DNA from: Polyangiaceae bacterium
GTDB lineage: Bacteria > Myxococcota_A > Polyangia > Polyangiales > Polyangiaceae
DNA: 64,000 nt
NCBI GenBank assembly: GCA_041389725.1
Contig: JAWKRG010000004.1
Coordinates: 868,001-932,000, forward strand
Direction: 5' to 3'
Part shown: one piece after another, positions 36,083 through 45,423 of the stretch
Layout: every line of letters begins with the position of its first letter
Numbering within the stretch: the stretch's first letter is position 1
Position numbers and translations under genes: made by a program
The notes under the pieces: generated by a model
Told to the model about the DNA's origin: nothing
What the model saw: the letters and a program-made list of their open reading frames with translations, nothing else
Databases searched by the model: none

Positions 36083-36739
36083 ATGAAGATTTCGGTGTTG
36101 GGCACGGGCATGGTTGGACAGGCCATCGGCGGCAAGCTGGTGGCGTTGGGGCACGACGTGATGATGGGGTCGCGCAGCAAGGACAACGAAAAGGGGCAGG
36201 CTTGGGTCAAGAGTGCGGGCGCGCACGCGAGTCTCGGAACCTTTGCGGAGAGCGCTGCATTTGGGGAGATCGTGTTCAACTGCACTCAGGGTGGGGCCAC
36301 CCTGGCAGCGCTCGAGGCAGCGGGGGCGAGCAATCTGAACGGAAAGATCTTGGTCGACATCGCCAACCCCCTGGACTTCTCCAAGGGCATGCCGCCCACC
36401 CTGAGCGTCTGCAACGACGACTCTCTCGGTGAGCAGGTGCAGCGTGCCTATCCCGCTGCCAAGGTGGTCAAGACGCTGAACACCATCAACTGCGAGGTGA
36501 TGGTCGACCCGGCTCGCATCCCGGGCGAGCACGACGTGCTGATGAGTGGCAACGATGCCGAGGCGAAAGCGAAGGTGAAGCAAATCCTCAGCGAGTGGTT
36601 CGGCTGGAAGCGCGTGATCGACTTGGGAGACATCTCGACGGCGCGCGGAACCGAGTCGTATCTGCCGCTCTGGATTCGCTTGTGGGGCGCGCTCGGTACG
36701 GCCGACTTCAATTTCCGTATCGTCAAGAAAGACGCCTGA
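36083..36739 (+). CDS. NAD(P)-binding F420-reductase-family protein
   Basis: Rossmann-fold oxidoreductase of 218 residues, in the group annotated as NADPH-dependent F420 reductase or 'NADP oxidoreductase, coenzyme F420-dependent'. The N-terminal GTGMVGQAIGGKL binds dinucleotide; GSRSKDNE follows the second strand as the phosphate-recognition position. AGGAGG lies six bases before the ATG, a strong site. It is divergent from the LysR regulator. F420 use is not implied: many family members act on other electron carriers. Confidence 0.87.
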   Translation: MKISVLGTGMVGQAIGGKLVALGHDVMMGSRSKDNEKGQAWVKSAGAHASLGTFAESAAFGEIVFNCTQGGATLAALEAAGASNLNGKILVDIANPLDFSKGMPPTLSVCNDDSLGEQVQRAYPAAKVVKTLNTINCEVMVDPARIPGEHDVLMSGNDAEAKAKVKQILSEWFGWKRVIDLGDISTARGTESYLPLWIRLWGALGTADFNFRIVKKDA

Positions 36740-36877
36740 CGCAGATTTCGGGGTGCCCGGCGTCGAAGCGCTAGAGGCGAGCTAGAGGCGAGGTCGGCCC
36801 TCGGATCGGCTTGTGCTCGTTGCGCCATCGGGGAATACTCGCTCGACGCGTCGGGCAACCAGCTTGCATGCCGGCGA

Positions 36878-37879
36878 ATGGGAGACATGGCCGGACACAA
36901 CTCGCGCAAGGTGGTGCTGCTCGCTCTGGCCGCGAACTTCGGCATCGCGGTGTCGAAGTTTGTCGCGTTCTTTTTCACCGCATCCTCGGCGTTGCTGGCG
37001 GAGGCGATCCACTCGCTGGCGGACACGGGCAACCAGCTACTGCTCCTGTTGGGCATGCAGCGCGCGGCCAAGCCGCCGGACGATCGCCACGAGTTCGGCT
37101 ACAAGATGGAGAGCTACTTCTGGAGCTTTGTCGTGGCGATCATGCTGTTCAGCATGGGAGGCCTCTTCGCCATTTACGAGGCTTGGCATAAGCTGCACGA
37201 GATCCGCGCGGCTCAGGCTGCGGGGCAGAGCACGACCATGGAGAACCCCTCGGTCGCGGTGGTCGTGCTCTTGGTGAGCATTGCCTTGGAGGGCTACTCC
37301 TGGCTCGCCGCAACCCGAGAAGTGAACCGCCTACGAGGGTCACAGGGACTGATCAGCTTCATCGAGGACTCCAAGTCGACCGAGATCATCGTGATCTGGA
37401 TGGAGGACACGGGCGCGCTCTTGGGCCTGATGATGGCGCTCGCGGGTGTAGGCCTCGTGCTCCTCACAGGGAATCCCTATTGGGACGTGTATTCCACCTT
37501 CGGCATCGGCATACTGCTCGTCTTCATCGCCTTCTTCGTCGCACGGGAAACCAAGAGTCTTTTGATCGGCGAGACGGCAACCGAGGAGAGCCGCACGCAC
37601 ATCCGCGAGCTCGTGCTCGCCACGCCAGGCGTCAACAGCCTGATGAACATGCGTAGTATGCAGCTCGGCGAAGACGAATTCTTGGTTGCCCTAAAGATCC
37701 AATGGCAGCCGGACCTGACCGTGGAGGAAGTTGCCTTGCGCACGAATGCGATGGAGGCACGGATTCGCGCCGATATCCCGCGAGCTCGCTACATCTTCGT
37801 CGAGCCTGACACCTTCGACCCCAAGAAGGTGCGCGGCAATAGCGACGTGCCTCCGCCTCCTGAGCCTGCAGCCGGCTAG
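36878..37879 (+). CDS. cation diffusion facilitator (CDF) transporter
   Basis: Inner-membrane metal/proton antiporter of 333 residues with six hydrophobic segments. Subfamily marks are HSLADTGNQLLLLLG in TM2, DDRHEFGYKMESYFWS in the loop, and WMEDTGALLGL in TM5, where an Glu-Asp pair replaces the HxxxD of YiiP-type proteins. That form is seen in the ZnT9-like branch. A C-terminal cytoplasmic domain follows and ends in a Pro-rich tail. The metal is not predictable. Upstream is a short direct repeat, GCTAGAGGCGA twice. Confidence 0.9.
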   Translation: MGDMAGHNSRKVVLLALAANFGIAVSKFVAFFFTASSALLAEAIHSLADTGNQLLLLLGMQRAAKPPDDRHEFGYKMESYFWSFVVAIMLFSMGGLFAIYEAWHKLHEIRAAQAAGQSTTMENPSVAVVVLLVSIALEGYSWLAATREVNRLRGSQGLISFIEDSKSTEIIVIWMEDTGALLGLMMALAGVGLVLLTGNPYWDVYSTFGIGILLVFIAFFVARETKSLLIGETATEESRTHIRELVLATPGVNSLMNMRSMQLGEDEFLVALKIQWQPDLTVEEVALRTNAMEARIRADIPRARYIFVEPDTFDPKKVRGNSDVPPPPEPAAG

Positions 37880-37937
37880 GCCGAGGAGCTCGCGGTTCGC
37901 GGTGGCAATCGAATCGGTTCGCCAACGCGGCGAGGCG

Positions 37938-39284
37938 TCAGGCTTCCAGTGAGAGCGTGCGGCGCGTGAGCCCCAGGCTCACTACCCCGCTCAGGACGTT
38001 CGCTGCCGCCATGCCCAGAAACATGCCGATCGGGCCAGCGCTGCGCGCGCCCAGCCATGCCAAGGGCAAGGTCAGACCGAAGAGCCGTCCCAGGGTGAGC
38101 GTCGCTGCTGCAGCGGGACGACTGATCCCCGCGAGGGCCGAGTTCGCGAGCATTGCGGCGCCGTACCCGGCATAGCTGAGCGGCACCACGTAGAAGTAGC
38201 GCGTAGCGATGGTGCGGACTGCCTCGGCGTCGCTGAAGGCGTGCGCGATTGGGCGTGCGAACAGAGCGAGCAGCAGCGCGACGCCGATGCCCCAGACCGT
38301 CGTGGCTCGCGCCCCGAATCCGAGGGCCTCCCGCACGCGATCCATGCGCTGTGCTCCCATGTTCTGACCTGCAAAGGGCGCCACGGAAGAGCACAGAGCC
38401 ATGATGCCAATCAGCGCCAGGGACTCGACGCGCTGTCCCACGCCAAAGGCGGCTACCGCGGACTCGCCGTAGCTCGACACCAGACGAGTCAGCACGGCTG
38501 CCGAGACCGGCACCAGTAGTTGGGTAGCTGCGGTGGGCAGCCCTACGTAGAGGATGCGTCGCCAGGAGTTCAGAACGTCAGCCACGCGCGGCAGCTTCAA
38601 GCTCAACATGCGGTCACGCACGCCCAGCATCCAGAACGCCGCTGCCATGGCTGCCGCCCAGGACAGCACCGTGGAAAGCGCGGCCCCGAACAGCTCGAGG
38701 CGGGGAAAGGGGCCCCAGCCGAAAATGAACAGCGGATCCAGAACCGAGTTCACCAATCCGGCGCCCAACATGATGAACCCTGGGGTCTTCGTGTCGCCGG
38801 TGGCGCGCGTGGCGCTGTTGCCAACCATCGGAATGGCCAACATGACGACGCCGACGAACCATGGGGTCATGTACTCGCGGATGCGAGGCAGCAGATCCTC
38901 CGAAGCCCCCAGGGCGCGGAAGATGGGGTCGTGAAGCCAAAGGCCCGCCATCGACACCACCGCCACGACCAGCACGGCGAGCAACAACCCGTCGCTGGTC
39001 AGCCTCACACCATCGGCCCGATCCCCCGAACCGAAGGCGCGCGCGACGGCCGCCATCAGCCCAATTCCCAGACCAATGCAGATGTTCATCACGACGAAGG
39101 TCACGGGGAACGTGAAACTCATCGCGGCGAGTTCGCGATGACCCAGGCGACCCACCCAGTAGGTATCGACTACGTTGAACAGCAGGATCGCGAAGATCCC
39201 GATCGCGGTTGGGCCAGCGAGCCGCAGCAAAGTGGGGCCGACGGGCTCCGTCAGGAGCTTTCGCGAGCGCTCTTCTGCCGTCAC
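37938..39284 (-). CDS. MATE-family efflux transporter
   Basis: Membrane exporter of 448 residues with 12 predicted helices in two related halves. The N-terminal half has GPTAIGIFAILLFNVVDTYWVG, and the pattern recurs in the second half (TQLLVPVSAAVLTRLVSSYGE). It starts at a GTG. MATE proteins export drugs or endogenous metabolites in exchange for H+ or Na+. It is divergent from the radical SAM gene and might export a product of that cluster, though this is only a location argument. Confidence 0.9.
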   Translation of the reverse strand: MTAEERSRKLLTEPVGPTLLRLAGPTAIGIFAILLFNVVDTYWVGRLGHRELAAMSFTFPVTFVVMNICIGLGIGLMAAVARAFGSGDRADGVRLTSDGLLLAVLVVAVVSMAGLWLHDPIFRALGASEDLLPRIREYMTPWFVGVVMLAIPMVGNSATRATGDTKTPGFIMLGAGLVNSVLDPLFIFGWGPFPRLELFGAALSTVLSWAAAMAAAFWMLGVRDRMLSLKLPRVADVLNSWRRILYVGLPTAATQLLVPVSAAVLTRLVSSYGESAVAAFGVGQRVESLALIGIMALCSSVAPFAGQNMGAQRMDRVREALGFGARATTVWGIGVALLLALFARPIAHAFSDAEAVRTIATRYFYVVPLSYAGYGAAMLANSALAGISRPAAAATLTLGRLFGLTLPLAWLGARSAGPIGMFLGMAAANVLSGVVSLGLTRRTLSLEA

Positions 39285-39392
39285 GACAGCGTCGTCTAGG
39301 ACGAAACGGGTCGCAGCGGGAGAGGGTAGCCGCTCTTTTTCAAGACTTCAGCGCTGGTTCTGCCTTTCTCGATTCTGCGCTACCCTTGTCCG

Positions 39393-40952
39393 ATGGGTCG
39401 TGAGCAGCCGCGGGTTCTGTTCATCGACTGCATCAACTCTCGCCGCATCATCTCGCTCGGGCCCTACTATCTGCAGGCCAGCCTGCGGCAGCAGGGTATC
39501 GACTCGACGGTTCTGCCGGTGCGAGAGGGGGAAGAGGACGCTGACCTCCGACGGATAGCGGACAGCAACCCTGACATCATCGGCTTGTCCGTGGACATTT
39601 CCAACGTCGAGCAATCTGCCGCTCTTGCCACCCGACTGAAAGAGAGATCGTCGGCACTGATCGTTGCGGGTGGGCCCCACGTCACCCTCGAGCAGCGGCA
39701 GTTCATGGTCGATTACCCCTGCTACGACATGCTGTGCGTTGGCGAGGGGGAAGAGACGATGCTCGACATCGTACGGGCAGTGGCCGCGGGAAAGCGTCCT
39801 GTGGACGTGAGCGGCACGATCGTGCGCGACCGCGGCATGGTTCGCCACAACGGGGAGCGACCCCTGATCGAAGACCTGGACCGTCTCGCCTTTCCTGCCT
39901 ACGAGAACATCCCGTTCAATGGACACATTCACCCGATCATCACCAGCCGCGGGTGCCCCTGGGACTGCGTCTTTTGTTGCACGAAGAAGCTGTATTCGTC
40001 CCGGCGCTGGCGGGCGCGCTCTCCGGAGAACGTCGTCGAAGAACTGCGCGCGATTCGGGCGCGCGGCTTTCGTCGCGTCGGCATCTGGGATGATGCCTTC
40101 AACACCGACGTCAAGCGCGCGAAGCGCATCTTCGAGCTGGTGATCGAAGCCGATCTGGGGTTGCAGTACTCCTTCCCCAACGGCGTTCGGGCGAACTGCC
40201 TGGACGACGAGCTGGTGCGCCTGATGCGTCGCGCGGGCGTGATTCGCATCCCCTTCGGGGTGGAGGACCTGGATCCCGAGGTGTCACGCGGCATAGGCAA
40301 GAACCTGAAGCCCGAGACGCTGGCCCACGCCTGTCGTCTACTTCATGCGCACGGCTATCGCACCGAGGCCTTCATGATCCTGGGGCTGCCGGGCTCGACT
40401 CCGGCCTCGACCCTGCGTTCACTGCGGCGGTTGCGTGCGTCGGGCATCGACTTGGCCCGTTGGTACATCGCCGTGCCCTATACGAACACGGACCTGTTTC
40501 GTTGGGTACGCGACCACGCCACCATGCTCGAGCACGAGGAGTACGGCACGGGTACCTGGTCGAGCAATCCCCCCGTCTTGTTCGAAACGGCGGACTTCCG
40601 CAAAGCAGACCGTTTGCGACTGTTTCACTTCTGCAACGCGGACATGAACAACTTCTTGGTGCTGGGGGGCGAAGCGCAGCGACACAAGCTCTGGGTTGCG
40701 CTGACCATCCTGGCTCGCGTGCTGCGCCATCGGCCCCACAAGCTGCCGAGGCTACTGCCGTGGTTCGTCGATGCGGCCCGAAACCCCATGCGCGCCATCT
40801 TCAACGAGCCTTTTCGGCCTCTGTCGAGGGCGGAACGACGCGCTGCGGAGGGCAGTGCGCGGGCCAACGCCGCGCGCCCGAGTCCGCGCAGCACGAACTG
40901 GCTCCCCAGTGAAAGCCTGCGGCGCGGGGGGCGCGCAGCCAACGCGCTGTGA
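39393..40952 (+). CDS. B12-binding-domain radical SAM enzyme
   Basis: First gene of a plus-strand operon. The 519 residues start with a cobalamin-binding-like Rossmann domain (about 5-140; LFIDCINSRR, GLSVDISNVE, IVAGGPHVTLEQ, GEGEETM). The radical SAM core has the cluster motif CPWDCVFCC (about 190-198), and a C-terminal helical part follows. Such enzymes methylate or rearrange unreactive carbons. The DxHxxG cobalamin ligand is not clearly present, so base-off B12 binding is uncertain. Its GTGA stop/start overlaps the glycosyltransferase gene, a sign of coupling. Confidence 0.87.
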   Translation: MGREQPRVLFIDCINSRRIISLGPYYLQASLRQQGIDSTVLPVREGEEDADLRRIADSNPDIIGLSVDISNVEQSAALATRLKERSSALIVAGGPHVTLEQRQFMVDYPCYDMLCVGEGEETMLDIVRAVAAGKRPVDVSGTIVRDRGMVRHNGERPLIEDLDRLAFPAYENIPFNGHIHPIITSRGCPWDCVFCCTKKLYSSRRWRARSPENVVEELRAIRARGFRRVGIWDDAFNTDVKRAKRIFELVIEADLGLQYSFPNGVRANCLDDELVRLMRRAGVIRIPFGVEDLDPEVSRGIGKNLKPETLAHACRLLHAHGYRTEAFMILGLPGSTPASTLRSLRRLRASGIDLARWYIAVPYTNTDLFRWVRDHATMLEHEEYGTGTWSSNPPVLFETADFRKADRLRLFHFCNADMNNFLVLGGEAQRHKLWVALTILARVLRHRPHKLPRLLPWFVDAARNPMRAIFNEPFRPLSRAERRAAEGSARANAARPSPRSTNWLPSESLRRGGRAANAL

Positions 40953-42100
40953 CACGACGAGTCCTTCACCTTGCGGGCGAGTTTCCCCCTGAGCGGATCG
41001 GCGGCATCGCCACCTACTTGGAGAACCTCGTGCGTTTCGCGCCACGGGGAACGGAGTTGGCCGTTGTCGTCGCCAGCGGCGAGAGCTACTCCTTCGACCC
41101 GCCCGCTTCCAGTTTGAAGGTGCGGGTGCAGCACGTGGATCTGCGCCCAGCCCTGGACTACGTAGCCCGCCGCAATGTCCTGTCGTTTGCGCAAGTAGCG
41201 AACATCCTGGGGACCGCCGGATTGTTGGAGGAGGACTGGGACCTGGCCCACGTTCACGACTGGTACGGCGTGCTGCCTGCCTGCGCACTGCGGGCCTTGG
41301 CACCGACGCCAATGGTCATGACCGCGCATCTTCCTTTGCGCCGCGGCTTCAGCTACGCGAACCACCCCCTGCCGGTGCTGCAGAAGTCACGGCTCGAGGC
41401 CTTGGGATTTCGCCTCGCGAATCGGGTATTGGCCCCCAGCCGCTCGATTCAAGCCGCGCTCGAGGCAGAGTACGACGTCGACGTGTTGCGCACGGCGGTA
41501 GTCCCAGGCGGAGTCGATACCGGCTTGTTCAGTCCCGAGTCGCGCGTCAGCGAGGGCCCACCGCGCTTGCTCGTGTCCTGCCGTCTCACCGAACAGAAGG
41601 GCGTGGAACACGCCATCGCGGCTTTCGCAGAAGTCAGGCGACGACATCCTGAGGTCGAGCTTTGGATCGCGGGCGATGGGCCGGCCCGCGCGCGGCTTTC
41701 CGCGATGGTCGACGAGCTGCAAGTATCGGGCGTGCGCTTCCTCGGCTGGGTCGCGCACCACGAGCTGCCGGCGCTGTATGATTCGGCACAGGTCGTCTTG
41801 GCGCCAAGCGCGTACGAACCGTTCGGTTTGAGTGTGCTCGAAGCCATGAGCTGCGGCGCTGCAGTCATCGCGTCGCCCTTTGGCGGCGCGATGGACTTCG
41901 TTCATCACGGGGAAAACGGTCTGTTGTGCGTGCCCCATCGGCGAGGGGAACTCGCATCTGTCGTGTTGCAGTTGCTTGCGGACGACGCGCTGCGAAGTCG
42001 GCTGGGCCAGCAAGCGCGGGCCACCGCGCTACAGATGACCTGGGACCACACCTGGAGCCAGTTGGAGACCCAATACGAGCTGGCGAGGACGAGTTCATGA
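40949..42100 (+). CDS. GT4-family glycosyltransferase
   Basis: Retaining GT-B glycosyltransferase of 383 residues. N-terminal HLAGEFPPERIGGIATY and the C-terminal EPFGLSVLEAMSCGAAV (E-x7-E motif) are classical. The two halves are joined by RLTEQKGVEHAIAAF. It overlaps both neighbours by 4 bp (GTGA and ATGA), so the three genes are likely translated together. Glycogen-synthase-like GT4 enzymes often occur with GH57 enzymes in alpha-glucan metabolism, but the acceptor here is unknown. Confidence 0.92.
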   Translation: MTRRVLHLAGEFPPERIGGIATYLENLVRFAPRGTELAVVVASGESYSFDPPASSLKVRVQHVDLRPALDYVARRNVLSFAQVANILGTAGLLEEDWDLAHVHDWYGVLPACALRALAPTPMVMTAHLPLRRGFSYANHPLPVLQKSRLEALGFRLANRVLAPSRSIQAALEAEYDVDVLRTAVVPGGVDTGLFSPESRVSEGPPRLLVSCRLTEQKGVEHAIAAFAEVRRRHPEVELWIAGDGPARARLSAMVDELQVSGVRFLGWVAHHELPALYDSAQVVLAPSAYEPFGLSVLEAMSCGAAVIASPFGGAMDFVHHGENGLLCVPHRRGELASVVLQLLADDALRSRLGQQARATALQMTWDHTWSQLETQYELARTSS

Positions 42101-43245
42101 AGCGACTGGCCCTGGTCTGGCACATCCATCAACCCTTCTTCGTTCCCCGCGACGAGCTGTTGGATCAGATCCGCGGTTCCTACGAGGGGCTGGTGGAGTT
42201 GCATCGGGAGCTCGCCGTACCGTGGTCACTCAACGTGTCCGGCGCACTCCTCGAGCGCATCGAGGTCATGGCGCCGGAGTTGTTGGACGCGCTGCGTGCG
42301 CAGGTCATCACGGGCCAGCTCGAGCTTCTTGGGTCGGGGAAGTGTCACCCCCTGCTACCCTTGCTGTCACCCGCTCGCGCCAAGGCTCAGGTACTAGCGG
42401 ACAAGGCAGTGAAGGAGGGCTTGTTCCAGCGTGCGCCGACTGGGTTCTGGCCCACGGATCTGGCGGTGGGCCACGGGCAGACGGCGCTGCTGGCGGACGC
42501 AGGCTACGAAGTGGTGGTCGCCGACGGGACGGCCAAGCTGGCTCAGGCCATGCGCCCGAGCTTCACTCTGGCCGAAACCCACGGCGCGCCCGTTCTCGCC
42601 CCGATCTTGGATCCGCTCGTCGCCGAATCGGAGTTTGCGAGCGTGGACCGCGCGACTTTGGCGGATCGCTCCATCGACTTCGTGTATCGCCACCCTGCGC
42701 TGACGCAGCGCCTAGTCGACCAGAGCGAAGGTGCGCTGCACCGCGCCGAAGCAGTGGAGCCTTTCATCGCCGCCGTGAGCGAGTACCTGAATCATGCCGC
42801 CCCGCGCTTGTTGCTGGGCGACGACGGCGAGCGAGTGACCAGCGGCACTCTGTTGAACTACCGAAGCGTCCTCGAAGGACTGCGAGGTACCGGACTCGAA
42901 TTCGCGACGCTGTCGACCTATCGGGCCAGTGCAACCCCGCGCGCTGCGTACGTGCCGACCAGTACCGCTACCGGCAGCTTCGATGCCTGGCGACTCACGG
43001 CCGACGACGAAGCGTGTTTGCTGCGACTGCAACAAGTGTCCGCGCGCCTATGCGCAATGCAGCGCGGAACGGGGCCTCGAATGCGGGATACCCTAGCTAC
43101 GTTGTCCGAAGCGCTCTTGCCCTTGGAAGATGCCGCATTCACCTTTTGGAAGCATGCGCGGCGGACGCGCGAGCCGTTTCTGGCAGGGCTGCTCGCCATC
43201 GACGAAGCGCTGGACGCGCTGGAAGGCGAACCGGCAGGGGCGTAG
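42097..43245 (+). CDS. glycoside hydrolase family 57-like protein
   Basis: 382 residues opening with WHIHQPFF, the GH57 family start, then a (beta/alpha)7-type barrel pattern including GQLELLGSGKCHPLLPLL and GFWPTDLAVGH. In GH57 the catalytic Glu lies in the GxWpxE-type strand; here that position reads FWPTDLAVG, with Asp. It may therefore be catalytically altered, or the alignment may be off. The ATG overlaps the GT4 stop. GH57 enzymes act as alpha-glucan branching or debranching enzymes or amylases. Confidence 0.8.
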   Translation: MKRLALVWHIHQPFFVPRDELLDQIRGSYEGLVELHRELAVPWSLNVSGALLERIEVMAPELLDALRAQVITGQLELLGSGKCHPLLPLLSPARAKAQVLADKAVKEGLFQRAPTGFWPTDLAVGHGQTALLADAGYEVVVADGTAKLAQAMRPSFTLAETHGAPVLAPILDPLVAESEFASVDRATLADRSIDFVYRHPALTQRLVDQSEGALHRAEAVEPFIAAVSEYLNHAAPRLLLGDDGERVTSGTLLNYRSVLEGLRGTGLEFATLSTYRASATPRAAYVPTSTATGSFDAWRLTADDEACLLRLQQVSARLCAMQRGTGPRMRDTLATLSEALLPLEDAAFTFWKHARRTREPFLAGLLAIDEALDALEGEPAGA

Positions 43246-43257
43246 ACTCCTCCGACC

Positions 43258-44088
43258 ATGTTGCAGACGCGCCTGGGCGCTCCGGTCACCACTTTCGGCG
43301 ACTACGCCGTGCCGGAGGAGACGGTGAGCGCCTATCACGAAAACGGATTCGCGCTCTGTCCCCGAATCGCGGCGGAGCAAGCCTTGGACGAAGTCCTTGC
43401 GTTCCTGCGGCCGCTCTTGCTGCAGCCCGCTCCCCAGGCCGACGGCATGCTCTACGACTACTGCGCGGTGGATGGCGTGCAGCGAGATCCTGAGATCTTG
43501 CAGCTTCTTCTCCCGTGCGACTATGAACCGCGGCTATTCGATAGTGAGGTCTTTGCCAACGCCGCCAGCGTGGCGCGCGCCCTGCTGGGAATGCCTGTGT
43601 TCTATCGCGGTTCACACTACATCGAGAAGCCCGGGCCCAGGCAAAACCCCACGCCGGCGCATCAGGACGAAGCCTTCTGGGACCCCAGCGCGTTGCACAC
43701 CGCTGTAGCGGTTTGGTTCCCGCTGCAGGATGCGACCCGTGGCAACGGTGCGCTGTACTTCGTGCCCGGTGGGCACCGAGAGGAAGACGTCTTGCCTCAT
43801 CGACATCTCCAAGACGATCCTCGCATCCATGGCTTGGAGATCGTGCCGGGGCATGTGGATGAGTCCCACGCCCGGCTGCTGGAGGTCCCTCGCGGCAGCG
43901 CGAGCGTGCACCACTGTCGAGTGGTCCACGGCGCAGGACCGAACCGGACGCCGCACACGCGAAGCGCCTTCATTCTGAATTTCGCGACCCAGCCCCGCAC
44001 GCTTGCCACCCCGCGAGCCTTTCCCTGGCAAGTGTCCACCAGCCTCAAGGCTGCGCGCCGCGGTGAACGCAAGATCGAGTTGCCTTAG
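43258..44088 (+). CDS. phytanoyl-CoA dioxygenase (PhyH)-family Fe/2OG oxygenase
   Basis: Non-haem iron, 2-oxoglutarate-dependent oxygenase of 276 residues. The iron triad is visible: HQDEAFW (H-x-D, about 135-137), then the distal His in RVVHGAGPNRT (about 225), with the downstream Arg in HTRSAF for 2-oxoglutarate. The core phrase WFPLQDATRGNGALYFVPGGHRE is typical of PhyH. It is 12 bp after the GH57 gene and probably hydroxylates a product of the pathway. It belongs to the same operon. Confidence 0.9.
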   Translation: MLQTRLGAPVTTFGDYAVPEETVSAYHENGFALCPRIAAEQALDEVLAFLRPLLLQPAPQADGMLYDYCAVDGVQRDPEILQLLLPCDYEPRLFDSEVFANAASVARALLGMPVFYRGSHYIEKPGPRQNPTPAHQDEAFWDPSALHTAVAVWFPLQDATRGNGALYFVPGGHREEDVLPHRHLQDDPRIHGLEIVPGHVDESHARLLEVPRGSASVHHCRVVHGAGPNRTPHTRSAFILNFATQPRTLATPRAFPWQVSTSLKAARRGERKIELP

Positions 44089-44144
44089 GGTCATACAGCA
44101 GACTCGCCACGATCCTGACAACTGCTCAACGCGAGACTAGCCCC

Positions 44145-45389
44145 ATGCCTGACTGGACGCGCATTCCCGACTACCCCGCCACAGCTCGTTTGCCGAGAGG
44201 CATTGCTGGCTACATGCGGTCGGGTTGGGACGAGGCGTACCCACTACGAATCCGCAACGGAGCGGGAGCGCGAGTGTGGGACACGGAAGGTCGCGAGTTC
44301 GTCGATTGGGTCAGCGGCAAGGGCGCGGTCACGTTGGGCCACGCGCATCCCGCGATCACACGTGCCGTGGCGGAGCGCATGGCGCAGGGCTCGCTGTTGC
44401 CAGGGGTTCCCGAGGACTACGAGCTTGCTGCGGATGCGCTCGCGAGCCTCGTGCCCGCCGCAGAGCGAGTCGTGTTTGCAAAGAACGGCGCGGATGCGGT
44501 GAACATCGCGCTTCGCCTCGCGCGAGTGCACAGTGGGCGTGACCTGATCTTGTCCGCGGGCTACCACGGTTGGGATGACCGATTGTTGCCCGGCGCCTCA
44601 CCTGTTGCGGCTGCCGGCGCGGTGGTGGACTTCGGCTATCACCTGGACCGAGCTCGAGCATCGGCCGCCGCCCATTCCGCGCGGCTGGCTGCGGTGCTCG
44701 TCACTCCCGAGCCGGCATTTTTCCAAGGCGAGTTTCTTCACGAGTGTGCCGCATTGGCCAAGTCGCACGGCGCGCTCTTCATCGTCGACGAAGTGCGCTG
44801 CGGCATGCGCCTGAGTCCGGGAGGAGCTCATCAGCATTTCGGCGTGAGCGTAGACCTGGCCGTCCTCAGCAAAGGACTGGCCAACGGCGTCCCGCTCTCC
44901 GCGGTCGTGGGGCGTGCAGAGGTTTTGGACGCGGCGGCTCGCACCTTCGTGTTCGGGACCTACTACGGAGATGCGCTTGGCTTGGCCGCAGCTCGTGCGA
45001 CGATCGAAGTCTATCGCCAAGAAGATGTGAGCCAATCCCTGAGCCAGCGGGGCGCGCGCCTGATGCGCGCCCTCGAGGGGCACTTCCTTCAGCGTCAGGT
45101 TCCGGCCTGGGTTCTTGGACCAGAGTCCATGCCCACGGTGCTCTTTCAGCATGAAGCAGACGAGGCTGCTTTCTACCGAGGCGCTGCGGAAGGCGGCGTA
45201 CTGTTCTTCCAGGACGATGCCCAGTGCCCCAACGCTGCGCTGAGCGAGGACGACATTGCGCACACTGATGACGTGTGCGCGCGAGTCGTATGTGGCTTCG
45301 CCGCCGCCGAGCGCTCCACCGCACCGCCGCCGGAAGTCGTGTCGCGATATGCCAAGCGGCGCATGATCGACGTCGGCGCCTTGGAGTGA
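44145..45389 (+). CDS. PLP-dependent class III aminotransferase
   Basis: Aminotransferase of 414 residues in the glutamate-1-semialdehyde/omega-transaminase group. FVDWVSGKGAVTLGHAHP opens the fold, IVDEVRCGMR is the cofactor-stacking strand, and LSKGLANGVPLSAVVG contains the Schiff-base Lys (about 242). It is the last gene of the plus-strand operon, 56 bp after the oxygenase. Members of this group add amino groups to ketones, aldehydes or sugars. Amination of an oxidised glycan or lipid intermediate is plausible here. Confidence 0.9.
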   Translation: MPDWTRIPDYPATARLPRGIAGYMRSGWDEAYPLRIRNGAGARVWDTEGREFVDWVSGKGAVTLGHAHPAITRAVAERMAQGSLLPGVPEDYELAADALASLVPAAERVVFAKNGADAVNIALRLARVHSGRDLILSAGYHGWDDRLLPGASPVAAAGAVVDFGYHLDRARASAAAHSARLAAVLVTPEPAFFQGEFLHECAALAKSHGALFIVDEVRCGMRLSPGGAHQHFGVSVDLAVLSKGLANGVPLSAVVGRAEVLDAAARTFVFGTYYGDALGLAAARATIEVYRQEDVSQSLSQRGARLMRALEGHFLQRQVPAWVLGPESMPTVLFQHEADEAAFYRGAAEGGVLFFQDDAQCPNAALSEDDIAHTDDVCARVVCGFAAAERSTAPPPEVVSRYAKRRMIDVGALE

Positions 45390-45423
45390 CGCCAGCGCGC
45401 CCGGCCGTACCCCAGCCGTCGAG

